From Nonomuraea dietziae (lineage in GTDB: Bacteria > Actinomycetota > Actinomycetes > Streptosporangiales > Streptosporangiaceae): a stretch of 64,000 nucleotides of DNA. The notes below the pieces were generated by a model. It was not told where the DNA came from and searched no databases. It saw only the letters and a program-made list of their open reading frames with translations. The position numbers were made by a program, and so were the translations under genes. Location of the stretch: contig NZ_JACIBV010000001.1 of assembly GCF_014195505.1 (NCBI RefSeq), forward strand, positions 8,866,001 to 8,930,000, given 5' to 3'. Every line of letters starts with the position of its first letter. Positions within the stretch are counted from its first letter, which is position 1. Positions 42,584-49,728 of this stretch are shown piece after piece.

Positions 42584-43000
42584 TCAGGACGGCCAGAGCA
42601 TGTTGGTCAGCTCGGCGTCCAGATCCATGAAATCGGTCTCCCGGCCTGCGGGCACGAGATCATACGTGCGGTGCAGGAACTCGGTGAGAGGAGCCAGCGG
42701 GACTTCGAAGAGCGCCTGTCCGAACGGTGACGTCAGGCTGATGTGAAGCGTGCGCTCGCCGTCGGCGCGTGCGGGCCAAACCTGCACGTCGCCGTCGCCG
42801 ACACGCCTCACGATGCCAACTGTCAGCAGTTCTCGGGCGAAGATCCACTCGACCGGTTCGTCGTTCCCTACGTGGAAGGCCATGCGTATGGCGTACGGGT
42901 CGTCGGCTGTGTAGCTCAGTCCGGCGAGCAGGGGGACGGTGGTACGGTCGGGGACCACAAGCCGAAGGCCAAGCTCGGCGGAGACGGTGGTGCTGTTCAT
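42584..43000 (-). CDS. SsgA-like sporulation/cell-division regulator
   Basis: A 138-residue SALP-family protein, found only in morphologically complex actinomycetes. Family features are TVSAELGLRLVVPD, LSYTADDPYAIRMAFH, EWIFARELLTVGI, VGDGDVQVWP and SPFGQALFEVP. These proteins steer septum placement and peptidoglycan turnover during sporulation; SsgB recruits FtsZ. ATG 43000 gives the usual length; ATG 43048 would add 16 residues. Which SALP subgroup it belongs to needs a tree. Confidence 0.9.
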   Translation of the reverse strand: MNSTTVSAELGLRLVVPDRTTVPLLAGLSYTADDPYAIRMAFHVGNDEPVEWIFARELLTVGIVRRVGDGDVQVWPARADGERTLHISLTSPFGQALFEVPLAPLTEFLHRTYDLVPAGRETDFMDLDAELTNMLWPS

Positions 43001-43469
43001 CGTCAGCCAAACCTTTTCGTCGTACGGTCCCCTCTTCGGGGCTTTCACTGCTCTGACGGACTTCGTCCTGAGCTATGACGCGGAACGAAGAAACCTGTAG
43101 GAAAGATTCCGCCTCCAGGCCCTTCTGTAACGCAACTCACAGCTGGACATTTGGGCATCTACCTGGCTAAACATCATCAACTGGGCGATGTTTGCGAGGG
43201 TTTTGCGCGGTGGTGGCGTCGTCCCGGCGCGCCCCACCACGACCTTTCGGGCGATCGAGGCCTTCCGGAACAGCTTGATGGTATGCCAACGAGCCACCAT
43301 GCTGACGGGCAACCGGCCCCATTGCCCCGAAACCCGCCCAGCGCCGCCCTCCGCGCCGCTGCTGAGGGCGTCGTGGAGCGTCGTCGGGCGTCACGGGGCT
43401 TCGCTTCGCGAGTGGGCCGGAAGTGCGGTATGGTTTTCCCCGTCGGCGCCGCAAGGGGCCGGACAGGGC
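43001..43469. other. Long spacer with no convincing gene
   Basis: The left end must hold the SsgA-like promoter. The stretch 43050-43200 is clearly less GC-rich than its surroundings. Short open frames exist on both strands but lack family features and clear ribosome-binding sites. The right end leads into tRNA-Val(CAC). It probably belongs to the decayed island. Confidence 0.5.
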
Positions 43470-43541
43470 GGGCGATTAGCTCAGGGGGAGAGCGCTTCGT
43501 TCACACCGAAGAGGTCACTGGTTCGATCCCAGTATCGCCCA
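43470..43541 (+). tRNA. tRNA-Val (CAC)
   Basis: Cloverleaf: acceptor GGGCGAT/ATCGCCC, D arm GCTC-AGGGGGA-GAGC, anticodon stem CTTCG/CGAAG with loop TTCACAC (anticodon CAC), T arm ACTGG-TTCGATC-CCAGT. No encoded CCA. A tyrosine-recombinase remnant lies 500 bp downstream, so this tRNA is a candidate integration site. Confidence 0.95.
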
Positions 43542-44031
43542 CAGGAAAAGTAGCAGGTGGCAAGGGGTTCCGGAGTTGATTCGGGACCCCTTCTCGCTGT
43601 CTGAAGGCCGATGGGGAGCCACCGCAGGCGAACTCCTGCTCCCTTCTCTTACTGTCGCCGAAGAGCCACATCACCGCGTCCGGCCCGAGACCCGCCATCG
43701 ACTGCTGGAGCCGGATCCTGTACGGGTCCGGTCCGTCGACGAAGCCAACCTCCTCGGCAGAGGAGAACATAAGGGCAACCCACCCCCCGAACAGCGCGAC
43801 ACTCGCACCCAGCCCGGCAAGGACGATGACCACGACGCGTAGCCACATCCGCCGCAGCCCAACGGCGGCCAACGCCATCAGGAGGCAGGCCAGCACCCTG
43901 AGCGCGAACGGATGGTTCAGATGTTCCCTCAAGACCACCAGATCGGAGTCGTAGAAGTACACCAGAGCCGTGAGGCCGCCCGCACAGAGCGAGGCGACGT
44001 CGTAGATCCCATCGGTGAGGCGCCACCGAGA
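43501..44031 (-). pseudogene. Truncated membrane-protein gene running into the tRNA
   Basis: A minus-strand frame opens right after a TGA (44032-44034) with protein-like sequence TDGIYDVASLCAGGLTALVY. It has two further hydrophobic segments (VLACLLMALAAVGL, VVVIVLAGLGASVALFGGW) and the plausible tail GPDAVMWLFGDSK. No good start codon precedes the first TM segment (GTG 43962 is inside it). The frame then runs through about 40 unrelated residues and stops inside tRNA-Val. Both ends look like junctions, suggesting a gene trimmed at integration and decay events. Confidence 0.5.
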
Positions 44032-44040
44032 TCATGACAT

Positions 44041-44220
44041 CCCCGCAGCACCCAACTGTGCCCGCACAGCCTGCGCCACAACTTCGCCACCCTGGTCCTG
44101 GACGCCGGCACCGCGCTGCGCGACATCCAGGACGCGATGAACTACGCCGACCCGTGCTCCAACCGCCGCCCCGCCCAGCGCATCCTGGCCTACTGCGGTA
44201 TCGAGCCCTGCCGACCTCTG
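44041..44220 (+). pseudogene. Tyrosine recombinase (integrase) C-terminal remnant
   Basis: The frame starting at 44041 reads CPHSLRHNFATLVLDAGTAL then RDIQDAMNYADP. This matches the HxLRH box and the following helix of phage/XerC-type integrases (usual form PHSLRHTFATLALDAG, LRDVQDALGHADP). The catalytic Arg and first His are present. The upstream catalytic domain is missing, and the region of the nucleophile Tyr reads NRRPAQRILAY. It is about 60 residues of a ~400-residue gene, so it is not functional. It sits 500 bp from tRNA-Val(CAC). Confidence 0.75.
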
Positions 44221-44320
44221 CGGAGCGGTGCCAGCGCTACGGGGGTGACGTGTCCCACCGCGGTCCACATCCGATGTGGCGGCCAAGGTTGGCCAGAGAG
44301 CTCTGATGATGCCTGTTCTT

Positions 44321-44812
44321 TCAGACTGGCAGGCCGCTTGGGTTGGCGTCAGCGACGAGGCCGAGAACGATGTTGTGCTCCAGCAGCGCCTTGAGGGCGC
44401 TGATCAGGAATGTGAAGCCGCCGGTGGAGTCGGTTACGTAGTGGACGAGCTCGTCGCCGGTGCCGGTGAACCCGGTTTCGGTGACTTGGACGTAGGTGGT
44501 GTCGTCGGGCATGGGGATGAAACGGAACTCGACTGTGGTGGGGCTGTCCGGAGTGTAGTTTCCCCACGTGAAACGGATCCGACTGTTTTCGTCCACCTCT
44601 TCAACCGAGGCTTGAGTCGACGCCCCGTACATTTCCCATTCCCAGGTGAGCTCGGCGCCGGGGGTCATCTTCCCGCTGCTTGTGGTGTACCAGATCTTGC
44701 TCGTGACAGCGGGGTCCACGATGGCCTGGAACACCTCGCGGGCGGGGCGGCGGATGAGCATGCCGACCTTTACCGAGGGAATCGTGGTGAGCTCGAGCGT
44801 GTGTGCGGACAT
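44321..44812 (-). CDS. SRPBCC/AHSA1 domain protein
   Basis: A 163-residue START-like protein. VGMLIRRPAREVFQAIVDPA, VTSKIWYTTSSGKMTPGAEL, ENSRIRFTWGN and VTETGFTGTGDELVHYVTDS are the expected AHSA1 segments. It probably binds a small hydrophobic ligand or acts as a co-chaperone-like protein. An AAAGGAG Shine-Dalgarno precedes ATG 44812. In this lineage such genes often sit beside TetR or ArsR regulators, and here two TetR-type operators and a TetR gene lie upstream. Confidence 0.85.
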   Translation of the reverse strand: MSAHTLELTTIPSVKVGMLIRRPAREVFQAIVDPAVTSKIWYTTSSGKMTPGAELTWEWEMYGASTQASVEEVDENSRIRFTWGNYTPDSPTTVEFRFIPMPDDTTYVQVTETGFTGTGDELVHYVTDSTGGFTFLISALKALLEHNIVLGLVADANPSGLPV

Positions 44813-44886
44813 GCGCTGGTTCTCCTTTCGCGGTCCGGCGGTAAGGAACTCGCCGGTCTCCAGCAGGGGCTTGAGGCTGGCCGGCG

Positions 44887-45150
44887 TCAGCGTGACGCGT
44901 CGTGACCTCGCGGATCCTGTGCGGTCAACCGGGCAGCGCCGCGCAGGCCGAGGCAGACGAAGTCCACGTGTGCGCGGTCAACGCGCCGCTGTGCAACAGC
45001 ACCGGGGATCCTGTTCCACCCCAGTCGAATCCGCAACCGGCAGCCCGCCCGGGAGAAGTGGATCTCGCGGGGCGGCGCCGGATCCTGGATCGTGACGCTC
45101 AGTGCCGCCGCCAGCTCGGTCATCGCCGGAATCGTGAAGTGTCCCTGCAC
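44887..45150 (-). CDS. Unrecognised small protein between AHSA1 and TetR operators
   Basis: An 87-residue frame, MQGHFTIPAMTELAAALSVT at the N-terminus, with no recognised family. The first ~50 residues look protein-like; the Arg-rich rest looks less so and may follow a frameshift. It begins 12 bp from the first TetR-type operator and reads toward the AHSA1 gene, so it would be co-regulated with it. A truncated gene is the main alternative. Confidence 0.4.
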   Translation of the reverse strand: MQGHFTIPAMTELAAALSVTIQDPAPPREIHFSRAGCRLRIRLGWNRIPGAVAQRRVDRAHVDFVCLGLRGAARLTAQDPRGHDASR

Positions 45151-45161
45151 GCGCCACCATC

Positions 45162-45212
45162 CTTACCTTGAGCATCCAAGGTAAGAGGCGTTGCCTTGAG
45201 TAGTCAAGGTAA
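45162..45212. promoter_or_regulatory. Two TetR-type operators
   Basis: Operator 1: CTTACCTTG (45162-45170), AGCATC, CAAGGTAAG (45177-45185), perfect 9-bp arms. Operator 2: TTGCCTTGA (45191-45199), GTAG, TCAAGGTAA (45204-45212), one mismatch in 9. Both carry the CCTTGA/TCAAGG core. They fill the gap between the divergent TetR gene (start 45222) and the AHSA1-side genes, so the TetR protein very probably binds both. Confidence 0.8.
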
Positions 45213-45221
45213 GGTGGGCGC

Positions 45222-45830
45222 GTGGCCACCCGAGTACGACGCCAGCCCGATGATGCCAAGCGGCTGATCCTCGAAGCGGCGAGCAAGCTGCTCGCCGCGG
45301 GCGGCCCTGCCGCCGTTCAGGTGCGCGCCGTCGCCGCGGAGGTCGGTGTGTCCGATGCCGCGGTCAACCACCACTTCGGCACGCGTGAACGACTACTGGA
45401 GTCGCTGCTGCGGTTCGGCGGGGCCAAACTGAAAGCCGAACTGCACACCGTGCTGGGCACGTGGGCTGACGGTCCGATCGATCCCGCCGAGCTGGTGCGC
45501 ACGTTGTCCGCGCTGTACGCGGGTGGTTACGCCGAACTGGCGCTCGCGCTGCACCGTTCCGGCTGGCGGGACACCGGCAGCGGAATGCTGGATGAGGTGG
45601 TGGACCGGCTGCACGCCCAGGCGCGGCAGCACTGCGCGGCCACCGGGCGAACGCCGCCGTCACGCGAGGCGATCCAGCTGACCGTGTGTGCACTGCACCA
45701 AGCCGTCGCGACGGAGCCGCTGTTCGGCGACGAATTCCGCCGGAGCGTCGGACTGGACGACACCGCCCGGGATCCTCTGCTCGACTGGTGGATCGAGACC
45801 CTGCGCGCGACTGTCGCCGGACAGGGCTGA
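45222..45830 (+). CDS. TetR/AcrR family repressor
   Basis: A 202-residue regulator. The N-terminal HTH (residues ~10-55: AKRLILEAASKLLAAGGPAA, then VAAEVGVSDAAVNHHFGTRE) is complete and the C-terminal domain is helical and Ala/Leu-rich. GTG 45222 lies 9 bp after the second operator, so repression should also be autoregulatory. The likely target is the divergent AHSA1-containing unit. Ligand unknown. Confidence 0.87.
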   Translation: MATRVRRQPDDAKRLILEAASKLLAAGGPAAVQVRAVAAEVGVSDAAVNHHFGTRERLLESLLRFGGAKLKAELHTVLGTWADGPIDPAELVRTLSALYAGGYAELALALHRSGWRDTGSGMLDEVVDRLHAQARQHCAATGRTPPSREAIQLTVCALHQAVATEPLFGDEFRRSVGLDDTARDPLLDWWIETLRATVAGQG

Positions 45831-46321
45831 AAGTTGGTGCAGCAACCCGCGTGTGGGGCAGGTCAGAGCAGCCCTGCGGCTGTCGTTCTCATGCCGTGAG
45901 GGCGAGGTTGTGCATGTGAGCGACGGCCTGGACGGCGTGGTGGGGTGCCACCGGAATACGGCAGAAACGGGCCGCGGGGCGGACCGCTGCCTCTCGCTCC
46001 GGACCTCGATTCGGGCCACGGTGTAGGCGTGCCACCCGTCTCGATAGTGGTGACTGCGGTCGATGTGGCGTTGGTGGCGGGGACCGTCAGGGTGCTGGGC
46101 CCGGGGGCGGGCTGGGTGCTGGAGCGCCGAGCCCGCCGGGCCGCCCGCCGCCGACAGCGGCGGCTCCTCGCCGGCGGGCCGAGACCCTCACGCTGGCGAA
46201 CACACTTGGACAGCGACGGGGTTGACGCAGGACGCAGGACGCAGGACCGCTGTTCGCCTTCAGGCGCATTTGTTCGAGGAGCTCAGCAGTCTGTTCCGTA
46301 GCCAGCCCCTAAGGTTCTCAC
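45831..46321. other. Gene-poor spacer with a possible transposase-end remnant
   Basis: On the minus strand a frame ending at 45889-45891 reads HHAVQAVAHMHNLALTA, which resembles the hydrophobic C-terminus of some IS transposases; this is weak. GTG 46029 (+) opens a frame with one hydrophobic segment and an Arg-rich tail, with no recognised family. At 46224-46244 the heptamer GACGCAG is repeated three times in tandem. Nothing else is evident. Confidence 0.4.
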
Positions 46322-46795
46322 ATGTCTGAAAGTCTCCGCCTTGCACCTATTACGCCCGCCAACATCGAGATGGCTCTCGCCGTGAAGGTCCGCCCCGACC
46401 AAGAGCGCTTCGTCTCACCAGTGGCGAAGTCGCTGGCCGAGGCATACGTGCATCCAGAGGTGGCCTGGCCACGCCTCATCCTCGACGGTGACCATCCCAT
46501 GGGCTTCCTCATGGCCTTCCTCGACATCGACTGGAACGGCAAGGGGATCGACTTCCGATCCGGCTTGTGGCGGCTCAATGTGACCCCCGAAGCGCAGGGA
46601 CGTGGGGTCGGTCGCTTCGCCGTCGAATCAGTGGCCGCAGAAGTCAGGCGGCGGGGTGGCACGCGGATGTATGTCACGTGGGAGCCAGGGGAGGATGGGC
46701 CTGCCGGGTTCTACCGGAAACTCGGATTCCAGCTCACAGGGGAAGAGAGCGGAGGTCAGACGGTCGGGGTGCTGGATCTGGCGAATCCCTCGTAA
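46322..46795 (+). CDS. GNAT family N-acetyltransferase
   Basis: A 157-residue acetyltransferase. The acetyl-CoA loop is NVTPEAQGRGVGRFAVESV (Q/RxxGxG, residues ~88-106), and the C-terminal YVTWEPGEDGPAGFYRKLGF is the usual beta-bulge/helix segment. Substrate-side HPEVAWPRLILDGDHPMGF resembles diamine or spermidine acetyltransferases (PaiA/BltD). It is monocistronic, flanked by decayed spacers. Amine substrate unproven. Confidence 0.87.
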   Translation: MSESLRLAPITPANIEMALAVKVRPDQERFVSPVAKSLAEAYVHPEVAWPRLILDGDHPMGFLMAFLDIDWNGKGIDFRSGLWRLNVTPEAQGRGVGRFAVESVAAEVRRRGGTRMYVTWEPGEDGPAGFYRKLGFQLTGEESGGQTVGVLDLANPS

Positions 46796-47034
46796 CGGCG
46801 AGCGGCGCGCGAGGACACTGCAGACCGACTCCCATGGAACGCGGCTGGCGCCCGCAGCCAGCCCGGGAACCGGGCGCTCGGGAGAGATCAGGTACGTGGA
46901 ACTCCGCTACCGGGTGATGTCGCGCATGTACGTCGAGGCCGCCCCGGAGAGGCAGGGCCCGGGTTCGGCCGCTGTGCGGGCGGCGTTGCAGACCGGCGCG
47001 CTGGTTCGCCCCCGGGCTCGGCCCGTAGCCGGGG

Positions 47035-47178
47035 ATGACGGAGGCGTCGATCCGGTCCGGCGACAGCGGGTCGGTCGGTATGCCGGGCAACCCCAAGGCG
47101 TCCTACGTTTTCAACGTCACGAAGAACAGGGTTCTCGCCGTCATCCTCGTGTCGAACAGTCAGGACTGCCTCCAGTAG
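47035..47178 (+). pseudogene. Possible C-terminal gene remnant (47 residues)
   Basis: ATG 47035 opens MTEASIRSGDSGSVGMPGNP and continues through ASYVFNVTKNRVLAVILVSN to TAG 47176-47178. The amino-acid mix is natural, unlike the Arg/Pro/Ala frames around it, and a perfect hairpin follows 45 bp later. Upstream sequence in this frame is not protein-like, so it is probably the surviving end of a degraded gene rather than a peptide gene. Confidence 0.35.
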
Positions 47179-47222
47179 TTGCGGTGACCGTGAACGATCG
47201 CCGGATCGGGTGATCCTGTGAC

Positions 47223-47246
47223 GTGGCGAGCGGGACCGCTCGCCAC
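47223..47246. terminator. Perfect 11-bp hairpin
   Basis: GTGGCGAGCGG (47223-47233), GA, CCGCTCGCCAC (47236-47246). A second stem GCGGGTC/GACCCGC follows at 47251-47273. They probably terminated the decayed gene on the left. The very short loop could also fit a protein-binding palindrome. Confidence 0.55.
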
Positions 47247-47751
47247 GGATGCGGGTCGCCCGCGGGGACCCGCCGTGTTCCTCCACACCGACGTCGGCGA
47301 CGGCCTGGGAGCGGGCAGGAAGCTCGCCGGTCAGGCGAAGAAGATGACGAAGAAGGTATGCGACCTTCCAGGGGCGTGCGGGTAGGGCCTGCCGAGGACC
47401 GGTAGCCGGAACCTCACTTGTTCAGGGCGCGTCGATCACGGGCTCCCAGGGGGCCTGATCTGCTCGGGCGAGTCGGCGGCTCAGTACGACGCTCGGTGGG
47501 TGTGGGCGGTCTCGCGATATGCGCGCCTGTTCCCGCTTCGAGGAATGCCACCGCGTCCACATAGGGGCCGCTTCGCGCGTTCATCGGACCCGCTCGACGT
47601 GAGCGCCGCGCGGCCGGGCACGAGGCCGCCTTGTCGGAGAGTCGGCGATGCTGGACTCCATCTCGGTCCCGGCCTGCGAAAGTGGCTCTGGAGCGCGCGC
47701 GTTCCCGCAGGCTGGGAGCGCGGCGACAGACCGACGCGCGGGGGAGCATGG

Positions 47752-48027
47752 ATGGATGAGCTGATCGCGTTCCTGAGGGAGAGGCTGGACGAGGACGAGC
47801 GGGCTGCGCAAGCCGGGCACCCCACTCGCCGCAGCGCCGGCCGCGAACTGCGCGAGGTGGAGGCCAAGCGGCGCATCCTCGACGAGCTGGAGAGTTTCGT
47901 CGCCGATGCCGAGTACCTTCCCCAGGACGAGCGCAACGCCGACACGGCGACGGCCTTCGGGATCGTTCGCCTGCTCGCCATGCCGTACGACGATCACGAC
48001 GACTTCCGCGAAGAGTGGAAGCCATGA
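47752..48027 (+). CDS. DUF6221-like small protein
   Basis: A 91-residue acidic, helical, soluble protein: MDELIAFLRERLDEDERAAQ, a middle rich in Glu/Arg, and an end with LLAMPYDDHDDFREEWKP. This layout matches the DUF6221 family, common in actinomycete accessory regions and of unknown function. ATG 47752 is supported by a GGGGGAG element 6 nt upstream; the frame is open further upstream but with unnatural composition. Such proteins often sit near integrative elements. Confidence 0.8.
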   Translation: MDELIAFLRERLDEDERAAQAGHPTRRSAGRELREVEAKRRILDELESFVADAEYLPQDERNADTATAFGIVRLLAMPYDDHDDFREEWKP

Positions 48028-48102
48028 CCCGCCGGTGATGTCGTGACGGGGAGGACGGCTCCGACGTCTGGGTGAAGGCGCCGAAGAGACAGGAGCAGGA
48101 AG

Positions 48103-48488
48103 ATGGCCACTCTCACCGTCACCGGCCGAAGGACCGACCACGTGGTCAGGGCGCTGCGGATCCTCGTGGCACTCGCGTTCCTGATGGCCGCGGGCACCAA
48201 GTTCGCGGCGCAGGCCGAGCCGCGAGGTCGTTCGACGAGATCGGGTTCGGCCGCTGGTTCAGGTACGTCATCGCCTGCGTCGAGCTCGCCGGGGCGATCG
48301 GGATCCTGATCCCGCGACTGGCGGGTCCGGCGGCGCTCGGTCTGACGGCCCTGCTGACGGGCGCGGTCGTGACCCAGCTCGTCGTGTTCGACCCGGTGAC
48401 GGCGCTGATCCCGCTGGCCCACCTCGTGCCGGTGGTGATCGTGGCCTGGGCCAGGCGTGCCTGCTCCGGCCGCGTCACGACGTCGTGA
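48103..48488 (+). pseudogene. DoxX family membrane protein, single-base frameshift
   Basis: The first frame (ATG 48103, after AGGAGCAGGA) encodes HVVRALRILVALAFLMAAGT and KFAAQAE. The other frame continues AARSFDEIGFGRWFRYVIAC and three more hydrophobic segments to a stop at 48486-48488. Adding one G after 48219 restores GAGGCCGCGAGG and a continuous DoxX-like protein of about 129 residues with four TM segments. Unlike the other two breaks in this window it is a deletion outside a long homopolymer, so genuine decay is plausible. Confidence 0.75.
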
Positions 48489-48728
48489 CCCGCGACTCTC
48501 CGCGAAGTCTCCGGGGCCGTCGAGACACGTTTCGACGGAGAGCTTCGACCTGCGCGGGTACCGCCATGCCGACCGGCGGCGGCAACCGGCATGCGCGGGG
48601 AGGCTTCTCTGACTCGACGTTCTGGCCGATCCCGCCGCCGGGGGCGGACGGGAACGCCGACCGGGCGTCCTGGGGGAGATGGGTTCGGTCTGGAGATATC
48701 GGTTCGCCAGAACGGGTAGCCATCCCCT

Positions 48729-48848
48729 ATGCGCTTCGGGAACTGGGAGGTACGACCGCTCGGCGGCGGGATGGGCTGCCTGACCATGATCGTCGTGTCG
48801 ATCCTGCTGTCGGTGCTGCTGACGCTCGTGCTCAACCTGATCTTCTGA
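48729..48848 (+). CDS. 39-residue single-TM small protein
   Basis: ATG 48729 encodes MRFGNWEVRPLGGGMGCLTM followed by a hydrophobic helix IVVSILLSVLLTLVLNLIF ending at the stop. A short N-terminal region with a GGGMGC hinge before one C-terminal helix is a pattern I associate with conserved small actinomycete membrane proteins of unknown role. The codon use is natural. No good Shine-Dalgarno is visible. The flanking sequence is degraded, so it could be a survivor of an older gene neighbourhood. Confidence 0.6.
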   Translation: MRFGNWEVRPLGGGMGCLTMIVVSILLSVLLTLVLNLIF

Positions 48849-48959
48849 GCACGCCGTACGCGGCCGGGTGCCGCGGCGGAACAGGGCCGTCCAGAGGACG
48901 GGCTCGCCGAAGTTGGAGGACCCGGGGCGGTTCGTCACGCATGCGAGGTGCCGGAGAGG

Positions 48960-49140
48960 TCGACTCGGCAACGCCCAGGCCCCGGTCCGCCTGGCCGGCC
49001 TGTACTCGATGTACGCGGGCAGCAAGTCGCCCGTCGAGCACTGCACCCGTGCGCTGTCGAAGGAGCTGTTCGGCCGCAACATCTCGGTCAACAACATCGT
49101 GCCCAGACCGATGTCAACGGCGGCTACGCCACCCGCTGAG
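48960..49140 (+). pseudogene. Short-chain dehydrogenase (SDR) remnant
   Basis: The frame reads LAGLYSMYAGSKSPVEHCTR, then ALSKELFGRNISVNNIVPRP and MSTAATP. This is the YxxxK active-site helix and following strand of a classical SDR (usual form YAGSKAAVEHFTRALAKELG, SVNAVAPG). The N-terminal Rossmann half and the C-terminus are gone, so it is a ~55-residue fragment. It lies between the small TM protein and the MarR gene. Confidence 0.7.
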
Positions 49141-49168
49141 CGCCGACGCGCCCCCGTCAGCGCTCGCG

Positions 49169-49624
49169 TCAGCGCTCGTCGGCGGCCGAGGCGGGGTCTG
49201 AGGCGGCGCGTAGGAGCAGGTCGCGCAGACTGTCCTGCTCCTGCGGCGACAGCCCCGCCAAGGGCGAGCGCGCGGTCAGGAGCTCGAGCAGGCGTCCCCG
49301 CAGCTCCACCCCCTCCGCCGTGAGCACCAGATGCTTGGCCCGCCGGTCCTGCGGGTGGGCGTGCCGCTCGACCAGCCCCCGCTTCTCCAGCTTGTCGACG
49401 ATGAACGTCGCGTTGGACGGCTCGCAGCTCATCCGCTCCGCGAGGTCCCTCATGGTCATCGGCCCGGTCAGCTCGCGCAGCGCAACGGCCTGAGGTCCGG
49501 TCAGGCCGAGTGCGGTGGCCCGCTGCCTGACCTGCTCCTCGATCTGCCGAGCCAGCCCGCTCACCAGCCCGCACAGGTTGCGCTCGGCGACCGCGCGCCG
49601 CTCCAGCTCACTGAGCTCGCTCAT
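49169..49624 (-). CDS. MarR family regulator
   Basis: A 151-residue winged-HTH protein. The dimerisation helices frame a DNA-binding domain with LTGPQAVALRELTGPMTMRD, LAERMSCEPSNATFIVDKLE, KRGLVERHAHPQDRRAKHLV (wing) and a helical end. It is divergent from the MBL hydrolase gene. The gap carries a directly repeated TCTAGCT element. Likely autorepressor and regulator of the hydrolase. Confidence 0.88.
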   Translation of the reverse strand: MSELSELERRAVAERNLCGLVSGLARQIEEQVRQRATALGLTGPQAVALRELTGPMTMRDLAERMSCEPSNATFIVDKLEKRGLVERHAHPQDRRAKHLVLTAEGVELRGRLLELLTARSPLAGLSPQEQDSLRDLLLRAASDPASAADER

Positions 49625-49646
49625 GTCTTCACCCTACCAATATGCA

Positions 49647-49683
49647 TCTAGCTTTAATACTTGCAGCTTGAACCTTTCTAGCT
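49647..49683. promoter_or_regulatory. Repeated TCTAGCT element in MarR/MBL promoter
   Basis: TCTAGCT stands at 49647-49653 and 49677-49683, exactly 30 bp apart, in an AT-rich gap between the divergent MarR and MBL genes. GCTTTAATAC and TGCAGCTTGAA between them supply further imperfect symmetry. Spacing of about three helical turns on one face fits cooperative MarR binding (inference). Confidence 0.5.
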
Positions 49684-49728
49684 ATAAGTTTCTGTCCGCA
49701 GAACTCGACCACCGCGATGAGGACAGCC

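Larger units (their letters stand above)
46796..47751. other. 956-bp gene-poor region with one short protein-like frame
   Basis: The region is dominated by overlapping low-quality frames with no family features. A 47-residue frame at 47035-47178 (+) ends in protein-like sequence GMPGNPKASYVFNVTKNRVL followed by a short hydrophobic tail. It may be the end of a lost secreted-protein gene. Perfect hairpins follow at 47223-47246 and 47251-47273. I see no RNA gene. Confidence 0.45.

Noticed and set aside
43073..43312. Minus-strand frame (79 residues) in the spacer before tRNA-Val(CAC)
   Set aside because: Part of it looks natural, but there is no clear ribosome-binding site or family, and the region is degraded; too weak to call.
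45889..45990. Possible IS transposase C-terminus (HHAVQAVAHMHNLALTA)
   Set aside because: Fewer than 30 residues, no DDE motif, no terminal inverted repeats; similarity is only an impression.
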